Below are positions 1 through 9,383 of a stretch of DNA of 64,000 bases, piece by piece. Position 1 is the stretch's first letter. Each line of letters opens with the position of its first letter. The stretch is taken from the NCBI RefSeq assembly GCF_000518605.1, contig NZ_JADX01000010.1:186001-250000 (forward strand), written 5' to 3'. Origin of the DNA: Shewanella fidelis ATCC BAA-318. Its GTDB lineage: Bacteria > Pseudomonadota > Gammaproteobacteria > Enterobacterales > Shewanellaceae. Under the pieces are notes generated by a model. The model ran no database searches, was not told where the DNA came from, and saw only the letters and a list, made by a program, of their open reading frames with translations. The position numbers and the translations under genes are program-made.

Positions 1-112
1 AAATTTATCGGTATATTCGCTATTTTACTTACCACTATCACAATAACAAATCGACAGTTTTCCAAAGGCGTAATATTATTACAAGGTCCTGGGAATTAAC
101 GGAAACACCTAA

Positions 113-1729
113 ATGCATAAATTGCTGCCCAAATTTTTACTCATTATTTTGTGCTTATGCTCGTTTGCATCAGCAGCAGAAAATACTGAGTTAACTAATA
201 ATCTCAATAAAATACAAAGCTTAATTGATAGCGATGTAAAAGCATTACCGCACACTAAAGGCGAAATTAAGAACTTTCTTGAGTATCGTATCGGCCGTAA
301 TGCAGCCTTATTGCAAGAAACGTTAAAAGAGCAGATGGACGGTACAAACCCTGATCTTGCTTTTTTAAAGCCATATATTGCTAAACAACTTGCCTTTACT
401 GATAGCGTTGAAGCTTACTTTGCTAAGCAAAAAACCACGCTAATGAGTGAGGTTGGTGCAGACGGCGATCGTAAGATCATGCTGGGCCTGATGCAGATCC
501 AACGTGAACAAGACAAACTATTTACCTCTGAGCAAGAGCTATTAGTTTGGGGTAAAGCGGCTGGTATCGATGTTGAAGCGAAAACCACAGAGTTTATCTC
601 TGCGTTAACTTCACGTGCTGATGACTTAAACAGCTTTGTTTATTACAACCAAGAGCGTTTAAGCCAAGCTGTTGCTGACGTACAAATTGCCGGTGCAGAT
701 GTAAGCGCCGAGCAAAAAGCGTTAGTTGTTGAACTCAAAGAGCGCCTAGATCAAAGCTCAAGCAGCTTATCAACGACTATTGCCATCTTAGACTCACTTG
801 GGCAAAACACTGCGCTTTATAAGCAAACATTGTTTAGCGTATCAGGTGATATCACGCAAGACGTACTGAACTTTGACGTTGCTAGCAGCCTACTAACTGA
901 GTGGTTAACCATAGCTAAAACACAAGCGATGGAAAACGGTGCAGGCATCATGTTCAAGCTGATTGTTTTCTGCTTGATCTTGTTCCTATTTAGCCTAATC
1001 GGCAAAGTGGCAAAGCGTGTAGTTCAAACCGCTGTTAGCAACTCTAAGCTGAAGTTCAGCATGCTATTACAAGACTTCTTTATCTCACTATCAGGTAAAG
1101 TGGTATTTGCGTTAGGTTTATTGATTGCCCTGTCTCAGCTTGGTTTCGAGCTTGCACCGCTACTAGCTGGTTTCGGTATTGCCGGTGTGATCATTGGTTT
1201 TGCTTTACAAGACACCTTATCTAACTTCGCTTCAGGCATGATGATCTTAGTTTACCGTCCATTCGATGTTGGTGACTTGATCAACGCAGGTGGTGTAACA
1301 GGTCGTGTTAGCCACATGAGCTTAGTTTCAACCACAATTAAGACCTTAGATAACCAAAGACTGATTGTGCCAAACAACAAGATTTGGGGCGATACGATCA
1401 ATAACATCACCGTTGAACATCAACGCCGTGTTGATATGACTTTTGGTATTGGTTATGCCGATAACATTGAGCACGCAGAGCAAGTACTACGTGATATCGT
1501 TATGGCGCACCCACTAGTACTTAAAGATCCTGAGCCGACTATCAAGCTACACACGCTTGGTGAGTCATCAGTGGACTTTATTGTACGCCCTTGGGCTAAG
1601 CCTGAAGATTACTGGGATGTATATTGGGATATTACGCGTACCGTTAAAATGCGCTTTGACGCTGAAGGTATTAGCATTCCGTTCCCGCAACGCGATGTAC
1701 ATATTTATCAAACTGCACTTGAGAAGTAA
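113..1729 (+). CDS. MscS-family mechanosensitive ion channel
   Basis: A 538-residue inner-membrane channel predicted to open under membrane tension and release solutes on osmotic downshock. Residues 1-21 look like a signal peptide ending in ASA. A long, mostly helical periplasmic part follows to about residue 270, then three hydrophobic segments (about 277-298, 322-345, 350-375). The last is a Gly/Ala-rich pore helix followed by FASGMMIL and YRPFDVGD, typical of the MscS pore and beta domain. The C-terminal alpha/beta domain is complete. It is much longer than E. coli MscS (about 286 residues) because of the N-terminal periplasmic extension, so it is a larger MscS homologue rather than MscS itself. 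No strong Shine-Dalgarno is visible (GGAAAC about 9 bases upstream). It ends before a bidirectional terminator shared with fhs. Confidence 0.9.
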   Translation: MHKLLPKFLLIILCLCSFASAAENTELTNNLNKIQSLIDSDVKALPHTKGEIKNFLEYRIGRNAALLQETLKEQMDGTNPDLAFLKPYIAKQLAFTDSVEAYFAKQKTTLMSEVGADGDRKIMLGLMQIQREQDKLFTSEQELLVWGKAAGIDVEAKTTEFISALTSRADDLNSFVYYNQERLSQAVADVQIAGADVSAEQKALVVELKERLDQSSSSLSTTIAILDSLGQNTALYKQTLFSVSGDITQDVLNFDVASSLLTEWLTIAKTQAMENGAGIMFKLIVFCLILFLFSLIGKVAKRVVQTAVSNSKLKFSMLLQDFFISLSGKVVFALGLLIALSQLGFELAPLLAGFGIAGVIIGFALQDTLSNFASGMMILVYRPFDVGDLINAGGVTGRVSHMSLVSTTIKTLDNQRLIVPNNKIWGDTINNITVEHQRRVDMTFGIGYADNIEHAEQVLRDIVMAHPLVLKDPEPTIKLHTLGESSVDFIVRPWAKPEDYWDVYWDITRTVKMRFDAEGISIPFPQRDVHIYQTALEK

Positions 1730-1750
1730 TCGAGTGTTCAGCTAAATAAA

Positions 1751-1784
1751 AAGCCCCTGCAACAGATGTTGCAGGGGCTTTTTT
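1751..1784. terminator. Bidirectional rho-independent terminator between mscS and fhs
   Basis: A perfect 13-bp GC-rich stem (1751-1763 with 1768-1780) closes a 4-base loop. It is followed by a T-run on the plus strand and preceded by an A-run, so it can end both convergent transcripts. Confidence 0.9.
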
Positions 1785-1811
1785 GTATCTATAAATAATA
1801 CCAATTAACGA

Positions 1812-3524
1812 CTAGGCTAAACCTACAATCTCACCATTATCATTAATATCTATGTTGAGGTAGCCCGGGGTTAAACCTAAGCCAGGCATAGTCATTACCT
1901 GCCCCACAAGTGCTGTAACAAAGCCAGCACCAGCATTTAATCTAAGCTCTGTGATCGGTAAATCAAAGCCAGTTGGAATGCCTTTAATATCAGGATCATG
2001 ACTGATCGACATCGGTGTTTTCGCCACACAAATTGGCAAATTGCCATAGTTATGCTCATTCAGCCATGCTAGCTGTGATTTAGCTTTGTCTGATAAGCTC
2101 ACGCTTGCTGCACCATAGCCTACTTCCGCTAGCGTCATCAATTTAGATTCTAAGCTGTCTGCAGTTTGATAAAGTAACTTCAACTCTGATCCAACTTCAG
2201 TCGCACGATAAACCATGTCAGCCAATTTAGCTGCGCCTTCCGCGCCTTTAGCAAAGGCTTCGCTGATCTCACAGCCAAACGCTTTTGTTTGGCCAATGCG
2301 CTCAATCAACCACTCAAGTTCAGCATCGGTATCAGTTGGGAAGCGATTAATTGCCACGACGACAGGCACACCATATTGGCTTACATTGTTAATATGCCAT
2401 TCTAAATTGGCAAAACCCGCCGTCAGTCTCTCGCTATCAGGCTGATTAATATCTTGTTCAGACTCAATACCACTGTTGGCTTTTAATGCTTTAAGAGTCA
2501 CAACCACAACCGCAGCACTTGGGGTATAGCCTGACTCGCGCACTTTGATATTACTGAACTTTTCAAAACCCATGTCAGAGCCAAAGCCCGCTTCAGTTAC
2601 CACAAAGTCTGCAAGTTTAGCCGCGATAGAGTCGGCAATAATTGATGAATTGCCATGGGCGATATTGGCAAATGGGCCAGCATGAATAAGACAAGGATCG
2701 CCAGATAGCGTCTGCATTAAGGTTGGCTCTATGGCATCAGCCATAATCACAGTCATCGCCCCAGCAACACCGAGATCTTCTGCGGTAATAGGCTCACCTT
2801 GGTGATTGAGCGCTAAAACCAAGCGACCAATGCGCGAGCGCAGATCTTGCAGATCTCGACTTAAGGCCAAGATCGCCATTAACTCTGATGCTGCCGTAAT
2901 ATCAAAACCAGATCCATGTATCGGACCATTAAACGAACCGTAACCAACCTTGATCTGCCTTAAACTGCGCTCATTATGATCCACAACTCGGCGCCACAAG
3001 ATATTATCAGCATCAATATTGAGGGCTGCTAGACCAGATTGCTCAGTAAATGCCGCCGCTCCAAGTCGTGTTTCGTGAAATAAGCGCGCATCAAGCGCAG
3101 CTGCCGCTAAATTATGCGCGCTACTCACAGCATGAATATCGCCAGTTAAATGTAAGTTCAACTCTTCCATCGGCACAACTTGTGCGTAACCACCGCCCGC
3201 TGCACCACCTTTAGTACCAAAGACGGGCCCCATACTAGGCTGACGAATGCAAGCACAGGTTTTGTGACCATTATGATTAAGTGCTTGAGTCAGACCAATG
3301 GTAGTGACCGTTTTCCCCTCGCCAAAAGGCGTAGGCGTTACAGCAGTAACAATGACTAGCTTGGCATTTTTATTATTGGCAAGTCGATTGGTAACCGCTA
3401 AAGAAACTTTTGCCTTGTTAGCACCATGCAATGACAGCTCATCAGGATTGATCCCAAGTTCACTGGCTATTTGGCTAATGGGTTGGCAAGTATGTTGACG
3501 CGAAATTTCAATATCTGACAGCAT
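1812..3524 (-). CDS. fhs: Formate--tetrahydrofolate ligase
   Basis: A 570-residue cytoplasmic enzyme that joins formate to tetrahydrofolate using ATP, giving 10-formyl-THF for one-carbon metabolism. The P-loop [10 protein letters not shown] is at residues 63-72, followed by the family-typical [20 protein letters not shown] region and a complete C-terminus ending in the [10 protein letters not shown] stretch. The length agrees with the family (about 555-570). The ATG at 3524 is the first start. It stands alone, convergent with mscS and divergent from an aldo/keto reductase gene across a 150-base gap that holds a CRP-like dyad. The family call is very secure. Confidence 0.97.
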   Translation of the reverse strand: MLSDIEISRQHTCQPISQIASELGINPDELSLHGANKAKVSLAVTNRLANNKNAKLVIVTAVTPTPFGEGKTVTTIGLTQALNHNGHKTCACIRQPSMGPVFGTKGGAAGGGYAQVVPMEELNLHLTGDIHAVSSAHNLAAAALDARLFHETRLGAAAFTEQSGLAALNIDADNILWRRVVDHNERSLRQIKVGYGSFNGPIHGSGFDITAASELMAILALSRDLQDLRSRIGRLVLALNHQGEPITAEDLGVAGAMTVIMADAIEPTLMQTLSGDPCLIHAGPFANIAHGNSSIIADSIAAKLADFVVTEAGFGSDMGFEKFSNIKVRESGYTPSAAVVVVTLKALKANSGIESEQDINQPDSERLTAGFANLEWHINNVSQYGVPVVVAINRFPTDTDAELEWLIERIGQTKAFGCEISEAFAKGAEGAAKLADMVYRATEVGSELKLLYQTADSLESKLMTLAEVGYGAASVSLSDKAKSQLAWLNEHNYGNLPICVAKTPMSISHDPDIKGIPTGFDLPITELRLNAGAGFVTALVGQVMTMPGLGLTPGYLNIDINDNGEIVGLA

Positions 3525-3579
3525 TCGAATGGTTCCACGATATATTTTTGTGTAGGGTAGGCTTTCGACGGGGAATATA

Positions 3580-3595
3580 GATGATCTCTGTCACA
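3580..3595. promoter_or_regulatory. CRP-like dyad between fhs and the aldo/keto reductase gene
   Basis: Read on the minus strand this is TGTGA, six bases, TCATC, matching 8 of 10 positions of the CRP consensus TGTGA-N6-TCACA. It lies 56 bases upstream of the fhs start and 80 bases upstream of the divergent gene. The assignment rests on the motif alone. Confidence 0.3.
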
Positions 3596-3674
3596 GGTTA
3601 AATAGTCAGCGAACGCTATTTTAGCGTTTTGCAATCTACGTCAACAAAGTCGCATCGTTAAGTAGGGAAACAGT

Positions 3675-4565
3675 ATGCAAGAGCCTGCATTGCAGCTATC
3701 ACAATTTATCGCCGGATTTTGGCGAACCGCCGACTGGGGCATGAATACTCAGCAACGTTTAGCATTGATTCAAGGGTATTTAGATCTTGGCGTTTACAGT
3801 ATGGATCATGCCGATATTTATGGTGGTTACCAGTGTGAACAATTATTTGGAGAAGCATTAGCACAGGCTCCAGAGCTAAGAGAGCGCATGCAGCTTATTA
3901 GTAAATGCGGTATTCGCTTGCTGAATAAGCATAACCCCGATGTTTATCTTAATCATTACGACACCACCAGCGAGCACATCCTTAGCAGTGTCGAAAACTC
4001 ATTAACCCGTTTAAAAACTGACTACTTAGATCTGCTGTTGATCCATCGCCCAGATCCATTAATGGATGCCAACGCTGTTGCTAGTGCATTTACAAAGTTG
4101 CAGCGCGACGGCAAAGTTCGCCACTTTGGTACCTCAAACTTTAGTCCACAGCAGTTTGATCTACTCCAGTCTCGCTGCGATCAAAAACTGATCTGCAATC
4201 AAGTGGAGATCTCACCAAGCAATATGAGCACACTGCACGATGGTACGCTTGATCATTGTCAGCAACATAAGTTAATCCCGATGGCATGGTCTTGCTTGGG
4301 CGGCGGTAATATCTTTTCAGCACAAGATGAGCAATCAGTAAGGCTACGCAGTACATTAACCCGTATCGCTGATGAGCTAGGCACAGATGATATTAGTCAG
4401 GTGATTTATGCATGGGTAATGGCTCTACCAAGTAAGCCTCACCCTATTATTGGCAGTGGCAATATTGAACGCATCACTTCAGCTGTCAATGCCAGTAAAC
4501 TCAAGCTCAATCGTCAGCAATGGTTTAGCATTTGGCAAGCATCAACAGGCCATGGTGTCCCCTAA
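3675..4565 (+). CDS. Aldo/keto reductase, YdhF-like oxidoreductase
   Basis: A 296-residue cytosolic NADPH-dependent oxidoreductase with a TIM-barrel fold. The family motif DxAxxY is present as D44-H-A-D-I-Y49, supplying the catalytic Asp and Tyr. The Lys (in LISKCG, about residue 80) and the His (LLLIHRPDPL) of the tetrad are also visible. HFGTSNFSPQQ and the C-terminal PIIGSGNIERI cofactor segment are typical of the YdhF/YajO-type subgroup. GGGA lies upstream of the ATG at a usable distance. The physiological substrate cannot be told from sequence. It is transcribed divergently from fhs and is convergent with the MaoC-like gene. Confidence 0.9.
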   Translation: MQEPALQLSQFIAGFWRTADWGMNTQQRLALIQGYLDLGVYSMDHADIYGGYQCEQLFGEALAQAPELRERMQLISKCGIRLLNKHNPDVYLNHYDTTSEHILSSVENSLTRLKTDYLDLLLIHRPDPLMDANAVASAFTKLQRDGKVRHFGTSNFSPQQFDLLQSRCDQKLICNQVEISPSNMSTLHDGTLDHCQQHKLIPMAWSCLGGGNIFSAQDEQSVRLRSTLTRIADELGTDDISQVIYAWVMALPSKPHPIIGSGNIERITSAVNASKLKLNRQQWFSIWQASTGHGVP

Positions 4566-4575
4566 AATGAACATC

Positions 4576-4620
4576 AAAAAAGGCGCTAATAGCGCCTTTT
4601 TTACGCCAATTTAATTGGCG
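4576..4620. terminator. Bidirectional terminator plus an adjacent second hairpin
   Basis: GGCGCT (4582-4587) pairs with AGCGCC (4591-4596), flanked by an A-run and a T-run of six, so it can serve both the aldo/keto reductase gene and the convergent MaoC-like gene. A second 7-bp palindrome (4604-4610 with 4614-4620) follows immediately. Confidence 0.85.
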
Positions 4621-4642
4621 CTATGCCCTATGTGAGTAGAGC

Positions 4643-5560
4643 TTATAGAAAGGTAATTTCGCCGCTTAAATGTGGTCGGCGACCTTTTTGATCTCTTAGC
4701 TCAAACACCGCTTTATCTTCAAGCTGCTCTGCAGCGAAGCTCACACTGTTTGGCATAAATAACGGTAGCTTAAAGGCCACATCAATTTTACAAGGCTTGT
4801 CAGCAATTGTAGGCATAAGTTGCGCCACACAACGACCTTTTGACCACATACCATGTGCCAAAACCCGATCAAAACCAAAACGTTTAGACATAACTGGGTG
4901 CAAATGAATAAGGTTGTAGTCGCCAGAGGCTTTTGCGTAACGGCGACCAAGATCTTCAGCAAGTGTCCAACTAACTGGCTCTTGCCAAGCCATTTCGCTG
5001 GCCTTAGGTGGGCGCACTCGCTTAGCTTTGCCTTCAATACGATATAAATAGGTTGACAGCGATTCCCACACTAATTCGTCTGCTACATATACCTTAGAAA
5101 CGAGCTCGAACTCTAGCCCTGAATCCGTCATACGGCTGGTCGTCAGCGCACATTGAATAACAAATTTTTCATCCACTTTTGCTGGACGGTGTACCGTGAT
5201 GCTGTTCTTTAGGTGGATCATACCTAATAACGGGAATGTAATGCCTTCATGGGTAAAAATAACCGCATGTAGTCTAAATGCCATCACATAAAGATAGGTC
5301 GGTGGTAGTGTTTGACCATCAAACTCGAAACCACACACTTTGGCATATTGTGCCACTTTGTCAGCAGACAAGGTCACATTTGGGGTAGAGATATTAATTA
5401 CTGGCAGCGGCTGTTCGTCCCAGCCTGGCTTGCGACCAAAAAATATTTTGCGATAAAGCGTAAATAGTGACGGTAACGCCTTTAGATCGATACTGTATTC
5501 TTTATTCAAACCAATAAAACCCTTCAATATGACACGGGAAACCAAAATCGAGCGGCGCAT
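4643..5560 (-). CDS. MaoC-like hot-dog-fold dehydratase/hydratase
   Basis: A 305-residue protein with a double hot-dog layout. The C-terminal half carries the R-specific enoyl-hydratase motif SGDYNLIHLH (about residues 212-221), with the catalytic Asp and His (D214, H219) kept, followed by AHGMW. The N-terminal half (TLPPTYLYV, FPLLGMIHLKNSI) resembles a second, non-catalytic hot-dog. The family hydrates or dehydrates acyl-CoA (or acyl-ACP) intermediates in fatty-acid-type metabolism; the exact substrate is unknown. The first 20 or so residues are hydrophobic and may not be translated, so an internal start is possible. It stands alone between convergent and tandem neighbours. Confidence 0.8.
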   Translation of the reverse strand: MRRSILVSRVILKGFIGLNKEYSIDLKALPSLFTLYRKIFFGRKPGWDEQPLPVINISTPNVTLSADKVAQYAKVCGFEFDGQTLPPTYLYVMAFRLHAVIFTHEGITFPLLGMIHLKNSITVHRPAKVDEKFVIQCALTTSRMTDSGLEFELVSKVYVADELVWESLSTYLYRIEGKAKRVRPPKASEMAWQEPVSWTLAEDLGRRYAKASGDYNLIHLHPVMSKRFGFDRVLAHGMWSKGRCVAQLMPTIADKPCKIDVAFKLPLFMPNSVSFAAEQLEDKAVFELRDQKGRRPHLSGEITFL

Positions 5561-5616
5561 TATACACCAAAAGCCACTAACCTGATAATCCTAGCCCAAT
5601 TCCGGTCAATTGCTGA

Positions 5617-6501
5617 TTAGCGGCATTGCTGTTGCCAGCAATTTTTACTGCTAGCCCCTAAAGGCTGCAAATAGGACTGAACCGACTTTTTGCCAACTAA
5701 GTGCCCGGCGCCAACAACGACAAATAAAGGCTGTTTGGTATCAGGCGACTGCATTAACTCGACAATGCGCTGTGCCATAGTGTTATTACGCCCCCAAAGC
5801 ATCTTCTCTACCATTTCGGTTTCCCCTTCACGCAACATTTCACCTTCCATTAAGTCAGCTAACTGCGTCTCATCACCACTGCGCCAAGCTGTAATTAGCT
5901 CTAACATATCGCTATCAGGGGCTTCGATAGCTTCTCTGACCATGCTCCATTGCGTCTCAGCATCGAAAGATGACAACAGCTGAAATTGAAACTCTGTACT
6001 CTCAAGCTCATATACCGGCTTTGCTCCTGCTTGATTAACAAGCACTGCATCGACCCCGTAATCACCGCTATAGCCTAAAGCCGCATAACGCCCAATACTC
6101 AGTTGCATCGATTGCAGCCAAGGTGAGTAATGCTCAAGCGCAGCGCACAGCTGCTGCTGATTTTGGCAATATGCCTTGAGCACTGTGGCAGTGTCATTAT
6201 CCATTACCAGCTTTTTAGTACCGTACTTAGCCAGCAAGGCTGGCACATCAGCGTACCTCACATCAGCTTCAACAACGATAGCTGCCGATTGCTCAAAGGC
6301 TTGCTCAATTTGCTCTGCTAGCGGATAAAAGCTTGCTTTGCCCACATGAATGGAACCTAATAGATACGCTGTTTTTCCCTGATGAGATATTTGATAAAAG
6401 GGTGGTTTATCAACAGGTTCAGCAGCAAAAGCCGCTGATATAATTCCAAAGCTTACCCCAATGAATACGATTAAACGTCCAAGTCTACTTGTTGCTATCA
6501 T
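5617..6501 (-). CDS. TraB/GumN family protein (YbaP-like), exported
   Basis: A 294-residue protein with a signal peptide (about residues 1-27, cleavage after AFA). Two family hallmarks are present: an N-terminal GSIHVG (49-54) and a C-terminal GAGH (264-267), each giving the GxxH motif thought to bind metal in the Tiki/TraB superfamily of putative metalloproteases. Length fits the YbaP/GumN group. The protein ends with a Cys-containing tail (KNCWQQQC) after the catalytic region. The role in the periplasm is unknown. AAGGGG precedes the ATG closely. It is divergent from the small gene at 6547. Confidence 0.85.
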   Translation of the reverse strand: MIATSRLGRLIVFIGVSFGIISAAFAAEPVDKPPFYQISHQGKTAYLLGSIHVGKASFYPLAEQIEQAFEQSAAIVVEADVRYADVPALLAKYGTKKLVMDNDTATVLKAYCQNQQQLCAALEHYSPWLQSMQLSIGRYAALGYSGDYGVDAVLVNQAGAKPVYELESTEFQFQLLSSFDAETQWSMVREAIEAPDSDMLELITAWRSGDETQLADLMEGEMLREGETEMVEKMLWGRNNTMAQRIVELMQSPDTKQPLFVVVGAGHLVGKKSVQSYLQPLGASSKNCWQQQCR

Positions 6502-6546
6502 CCTTGCCCCTTATAATTCAGCCAAATTTCTATTTTAGAGGCTGTT

Positions 6547-6858
6547 ATGCCACACACACAGGTTATTGAGCAACTAAAAGCCAGTTTGCAAACCGCCTAT
6601 CGCCAAGCTATTGATGCCGATGCTCGACTCGACGAGCTACAAAAAGCAGGCCACGTAAAGTTTGATGCTATTTTTAGCGCATCAGAAGGCTTTACCACTA
6701 AAAGCACTCGCTTCTCGCCTTATGTACAAGAGTTAGCTAGCGATATGGAAGCCATGATTCAAAATCCTGAATCACTAGCAACTGCGCTAGAAAGTTACGT
6801 ACCGAAACTAGCGCTATTGTTACAAACAATGCAAGCGTTCAAATCAAACGCAAAGTAA
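6547..6858 (+). CDS. Small conserved-looking cytosolic protein, function unknown
   Basis: 103 residues, predicted helical, with no signal peptide or membrane segment. AGAGG sits 6 bases before the ATG, so translation is likely. The centre (VKFDAIFSASEGFTTKSTRF) is the most distinctive part. I do not recognise a family. A faint resemblance of the FDxxF pattern to the primosomal protein PriC is not enough to name it. It lies head-to-head with the TraB/GumN gene and is followed by two inverted repeats. Confidence 0.65.
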   Translation: MPHTQVIEQLKASLQTAYRQAIDADARLDELQKAGHVKFDAIFSASEGFTTKSTRFSPYVQELASDMEAMIQNPESLATALESYVPKLALLLQTMQAFKSNAK

Positions 6859-6872
6859 CGGTATGTGAGGCT

Positions 6873-6932
6873 AAGCAAGACTTTATATATTCAGTCTTGC
6901 TTGACGGTTTTAACTAGTGGTTTAAACCGTCA
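6873..6932. repeat. Two adjacent inverted repeats downstream of the 103-residue gene
   Basis: AAGCAAGACT (6873-6882) pairs with AGTCTTGCTT (6893-6902). Directly after it, TGACGGTTT (6902-6910) pairs with AAACCGTCA (6924-6932). Neither has a clear T-run, so they may be terminators of low efficiency or mRNA-stabilising stems. Confidence 0.6.
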
Positions 6933-7030
6933 TCAAGCCGTAACCTCTATCGGCTATTATTTTTATCACTAAAACATCTGTGATGGTACGCCATTTAAGC
7001 TGAAGATTTATATCAATAACAGCCAGCTTA

Positions 7031-7064
7031 TTGTCATTGAACTGTCATACCTGTGTCATAGAAT
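7031..7064 (+). promoter_or_regulatory. Pho-box-like triple direct repeat with a -10 element
   Basis: Three heptamers, TTGTCAT (7031-7037), CTGTCAT (7042-7048) and GTGTCAT (7053-7059), are spaced by 4 bases, an 11-base period. This is the layout of PhoB boxes (consensus CTGTCAT). TAGAAT (7059-7064) lies 10 bases after the second heptamer, the distance expected when a Pho box replaces the -35 element. It is 32 bases from the start of the EAL-GGDEF gene. Confidence 0.75.
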
Positions 7065-7095
7065 TTTCTACCTCATTAATATTTGGTAGGAAATA

Positions 7096-8838
7096 ATGTC
7101 CGCTATCGACCTAAAGCTTGAACTCGATAAAATTATCGACAAAGAAAAAATTAAAGCGGTCTTCCAACCCATTTGCAATATTTCTACCCATAAAATTCAT
7201 GGTTTTGAAGCCTTAAGTCGCGGCCCAGAACACAGCCCACTGTATTCACCTGTACCACTATTTAGAACTGCAGCCTATGAAGGACGTTTGTCTGAACTTG
7301 AGGGGGTATGCCGGCGAATATCCATTCAACAATTTAAGCATAGTCAGCTTCAAGGTAAGTTATTTCTCAATATTTCTCCTAAAGCGCTACTCGATCCTAA
7401 CCATGAAAAGGGGTTAACTCTTGGCTTAGTACAAGAGCTAGGCCTACAACCTTCACAAGTGGTTATCGAGTTATCAGAGCAATACCCTGCCGATGATATC
7501 GATCTGCTTAAATCCTGTTTAAACCACTATCGAAGCCAAGGTTTTTTAACAGCAATTGATGATCTCGGCGCAGGCTATTCAGGTTTACGTCTATGGTCAG
7601 AACTGGCGCCTGATTACGTTAAAATCGACCGCCACTTTATTGAGTCGATAGACACCTCTTCAGTAAAGCAGGAGTTTGTGCGCTCTATTATCGCGCTCTG
7701 CCAAAATTTAAGCTGCAAGGTCATTGCTGAAGGCATAGAAACTCAGGAGGAATTGGTCATATTAAAGCAACTCGGCATCATCTATTGTCAGGGTTTCTTA
7801 CTAGGTCGCCCCGAAGTTGAGCCTAATCGCACCATTCCCTTTAGGCCAATGATGGAGCCGGTTACAACTAAAGTGCGCTTTGCTGAATCTGCTGAAAGTT
7901 TATCTAGCCGAGCTACGACCTGCCAGTTCAACAGTAAACTCAAGACCATTGGCGAGTTGTTTAACCAACACCTTGGCTTACAGGCGATAGTCGTCATGCG
8001 CGCAGATGAAGTGATTGGTATGGTTTTAAGAACTCAGGTCATCGAGCTGTTTAGCACGCCTTACGGCCGCGCCTTAAACGAGCATAAGACAGTTGAAGAG
8101 GTATTAACCGCTGAACTTATTCGTATAGAGGCAGATATGCCTATTTCACAGGTGAGTCAACGCTTAACCAATGACTCAACCGATTTAGTTGTGCAACAAT
8201 TTATCATATTGAAGCAAGGTAAACTGCTTGGTATAGGTCACACCAAAGACTTGCTCGCAAAAATAACCGAACAAAAAATCGCTGTTGCTCGCCATGCTAA
8301 CCCACTTACCGGGCTGCCTGGAAACATTCCGATCCAAGAAGAGTTACAACGCTTACGTTTACAGAAAAAAGCCTTTTATTTGGCCTATTTCGACTTATCA
8401 AACTTTAAGCCTTATAACGACATTTATGGCTTCTGCCGTGGTGACGAAGTGATCCGCGAAGTTTCCCGACTATTACTACAACAGCAAGATAGTAATAACT
8501 TTATTGGGCATGTGGGCGGGGACGACTTTGTCATGATTAGTACTTGTGATGATATCGCAGCGCAAGCACAGCAGGTCATTGGTGATTTTGAAGTAAGCAA
8601 ATCGCTGTTCTATTCCAAAAAGCATTGGCACGCTAAACGTATGTTAGCCGAAGACCGTCAAGGTAAAAAATGCTACCACGAACTGATTTCGCTCACAGCG
8701 GGGATTTTACCCCCAGAGGTGACCTTAAACTGTAATGAACATCAGCTATCAACCTACAGTGCTCAAGCAAAAAAACAGGCTAAGCAAGCAGTTAACTCAC
8801 TTAGCCTATTTAAATTAGACATGACGCTGGCACTTTAA
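7096..8838 (+). CDS. EAL-CBS-GGDEF protein, probable c-di-GMP phosphodiesterase
   Basis: 580 residues with no membrane segment. An N-terminal EAL domain (about 10-255) keeps EALSR (38-42), the metal-binding Asn in FLNISP, DDLGAGYS (155-162), the Lys of YVKID and IAEGIET, so it should hydrolyse c-di-GMP. A CBS-like pair (about 270-405) follows. A C-terminal GGDEF domain (about 410-570) has the signature altered to GGDDF (about 474-478), so cyclase activity is doubtful and a GTP-sensing or silent role is possible. This domain order is the reverse of the common GGDEF-EAL. AGGAAA sits just before the ATG, and a Pho-box-like promoter lies upstream, suggesting control by phosphate limitation. Confidence 0.9.
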   Translation: MSAIDLKLELDKIIDKEKIKAVFQPICNISTHKIHGFEALSRGPEHSPLYSPVPLFRTAAYEGRLSELEGVCRRISIQQFKHSQLQGKLFLNISPKALLDPNHEKGLTLGLVQELGLQPSQVVIELSEQYPADDIDLLKSCLNHYRSQGFLTAIDDLGAGYSGLRLWSELAPDYVKIDRHFIESIDTSSVKQEFVRSIIALCQNLSCKVIAEGIETQEELVILKQLGIIYCQGFLLGRPEVEPNRTIPFRPMMEPVTTKVRFAESAESLSSRATTCQFNSKLKTIGELFNQHLGLQAIVVMRADEVIGMVLRTQVIELFSTPYGRALNEHKTVEEVLTAELIRIEADMPISQVSQRLTNDSTDLVVQQFIILKQGKLLGIGHTKDLLAKITEQKIAVARHANPLTGLPGNIPIQEELQRLRLQKKAFYLAYFDLSNFKPYNDIYGFCRGDEVIREVSRLLLQQQDSNNFIGHVGGDDFVMISTCDDIAAQAQQVIGDFEVSKSLFYSKKHWHAKRMLAEDRQGKKCYHELISLTAGILPPEVTLNCNEHQLSTYSAQAKKQAKQAVNSLSLFKLDMTLAL

Positions 8839-8858
8839 ATATTGATAACGTTCGATGT

Positions 8859-9383
8859 TTAAAGCTTTGGCTTAATTGTGTCTTTTAGCCAGCCAGTCAG
8901 CAGTGCATTTTCGTAGCGATAAGGTTTGTCGTTCATTTTATTAATTGAATACATAAAGCCCATATCGGTTAGCTTTTCATTACCAGCCATTATGACCTTA
9001 TCACCTTCAAGAATTTTGTAGCTGAAAGTGATTCTTGGCGGGTAGATATCTTTGACAACTCGTAAATCATTTACAGTTGCCCCAAATGTTGGTCTGACAT
9101 CACCGGCTAAATCTAAGTCAGTGACCACCATTTCCAACTTTTGCTCTGGCTTGAGAATTTTGCTGGCTTCTTTATCAAGGTTTTTAGTTAACTGCTCAAA
9201 GGTGCGCTTTTCAAACCGAGATTGAATTTCACTACTAGAGCGAATATCTCTAAAGTTGCTCGGATCTTGCCATTCAACTTTAACCACACCCTGCTCTGTT
9301 ACTGGATTTTCAGCCGTGTCGTCTGCCGCCCACACAGAGCTAGATACCAATAAACTCGCCACTAGCATGTATTTTGCTTTCAT
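8859..9383 (-). CDS. DUF3016 domain protein, exported
   Basis: 174 residues counted from the ATG at 9383. This start is chosen because GGGGGAGG lies 6-7 bases upstream and the protein then begins with a proper signal peptide (cleavage after VWA, about residue 19); a longer frame to 9413 would add ten residues before it. The mature part shows VKVEWQDPSNFRDIR and VTDLDLAGDVRP, characteristic of DUF3016. Its function is not known; it is probably periplasmic. It is convergent with the EAL-GGDEF gene with only 20 bases between the stops and no visible terminator. Confidence 0.85.
   Translation of the reverse strand: MKAKYMLVASLLVSSSVWAADDTAENPVTEQGVVKVEWQDPSNFRDIRSSSEIQSRFEKRTFEQLTKNLDKEASKILKPEQKLEMVVTDLDLAGDVRPTFGATVNDLRVVKDIYPPRITFSYKILEGDKVIMAGNEKLTDMGFMYSINKMNDKPYRYENALLTGWLKDTIKPKL

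Noticed and set aside
5690..5983. 97-codon plus-strand frame inside the TraB/GumN gene
   Set aside because: Antisense shadow; the minus-strand protein keeps family motifs at both ends.
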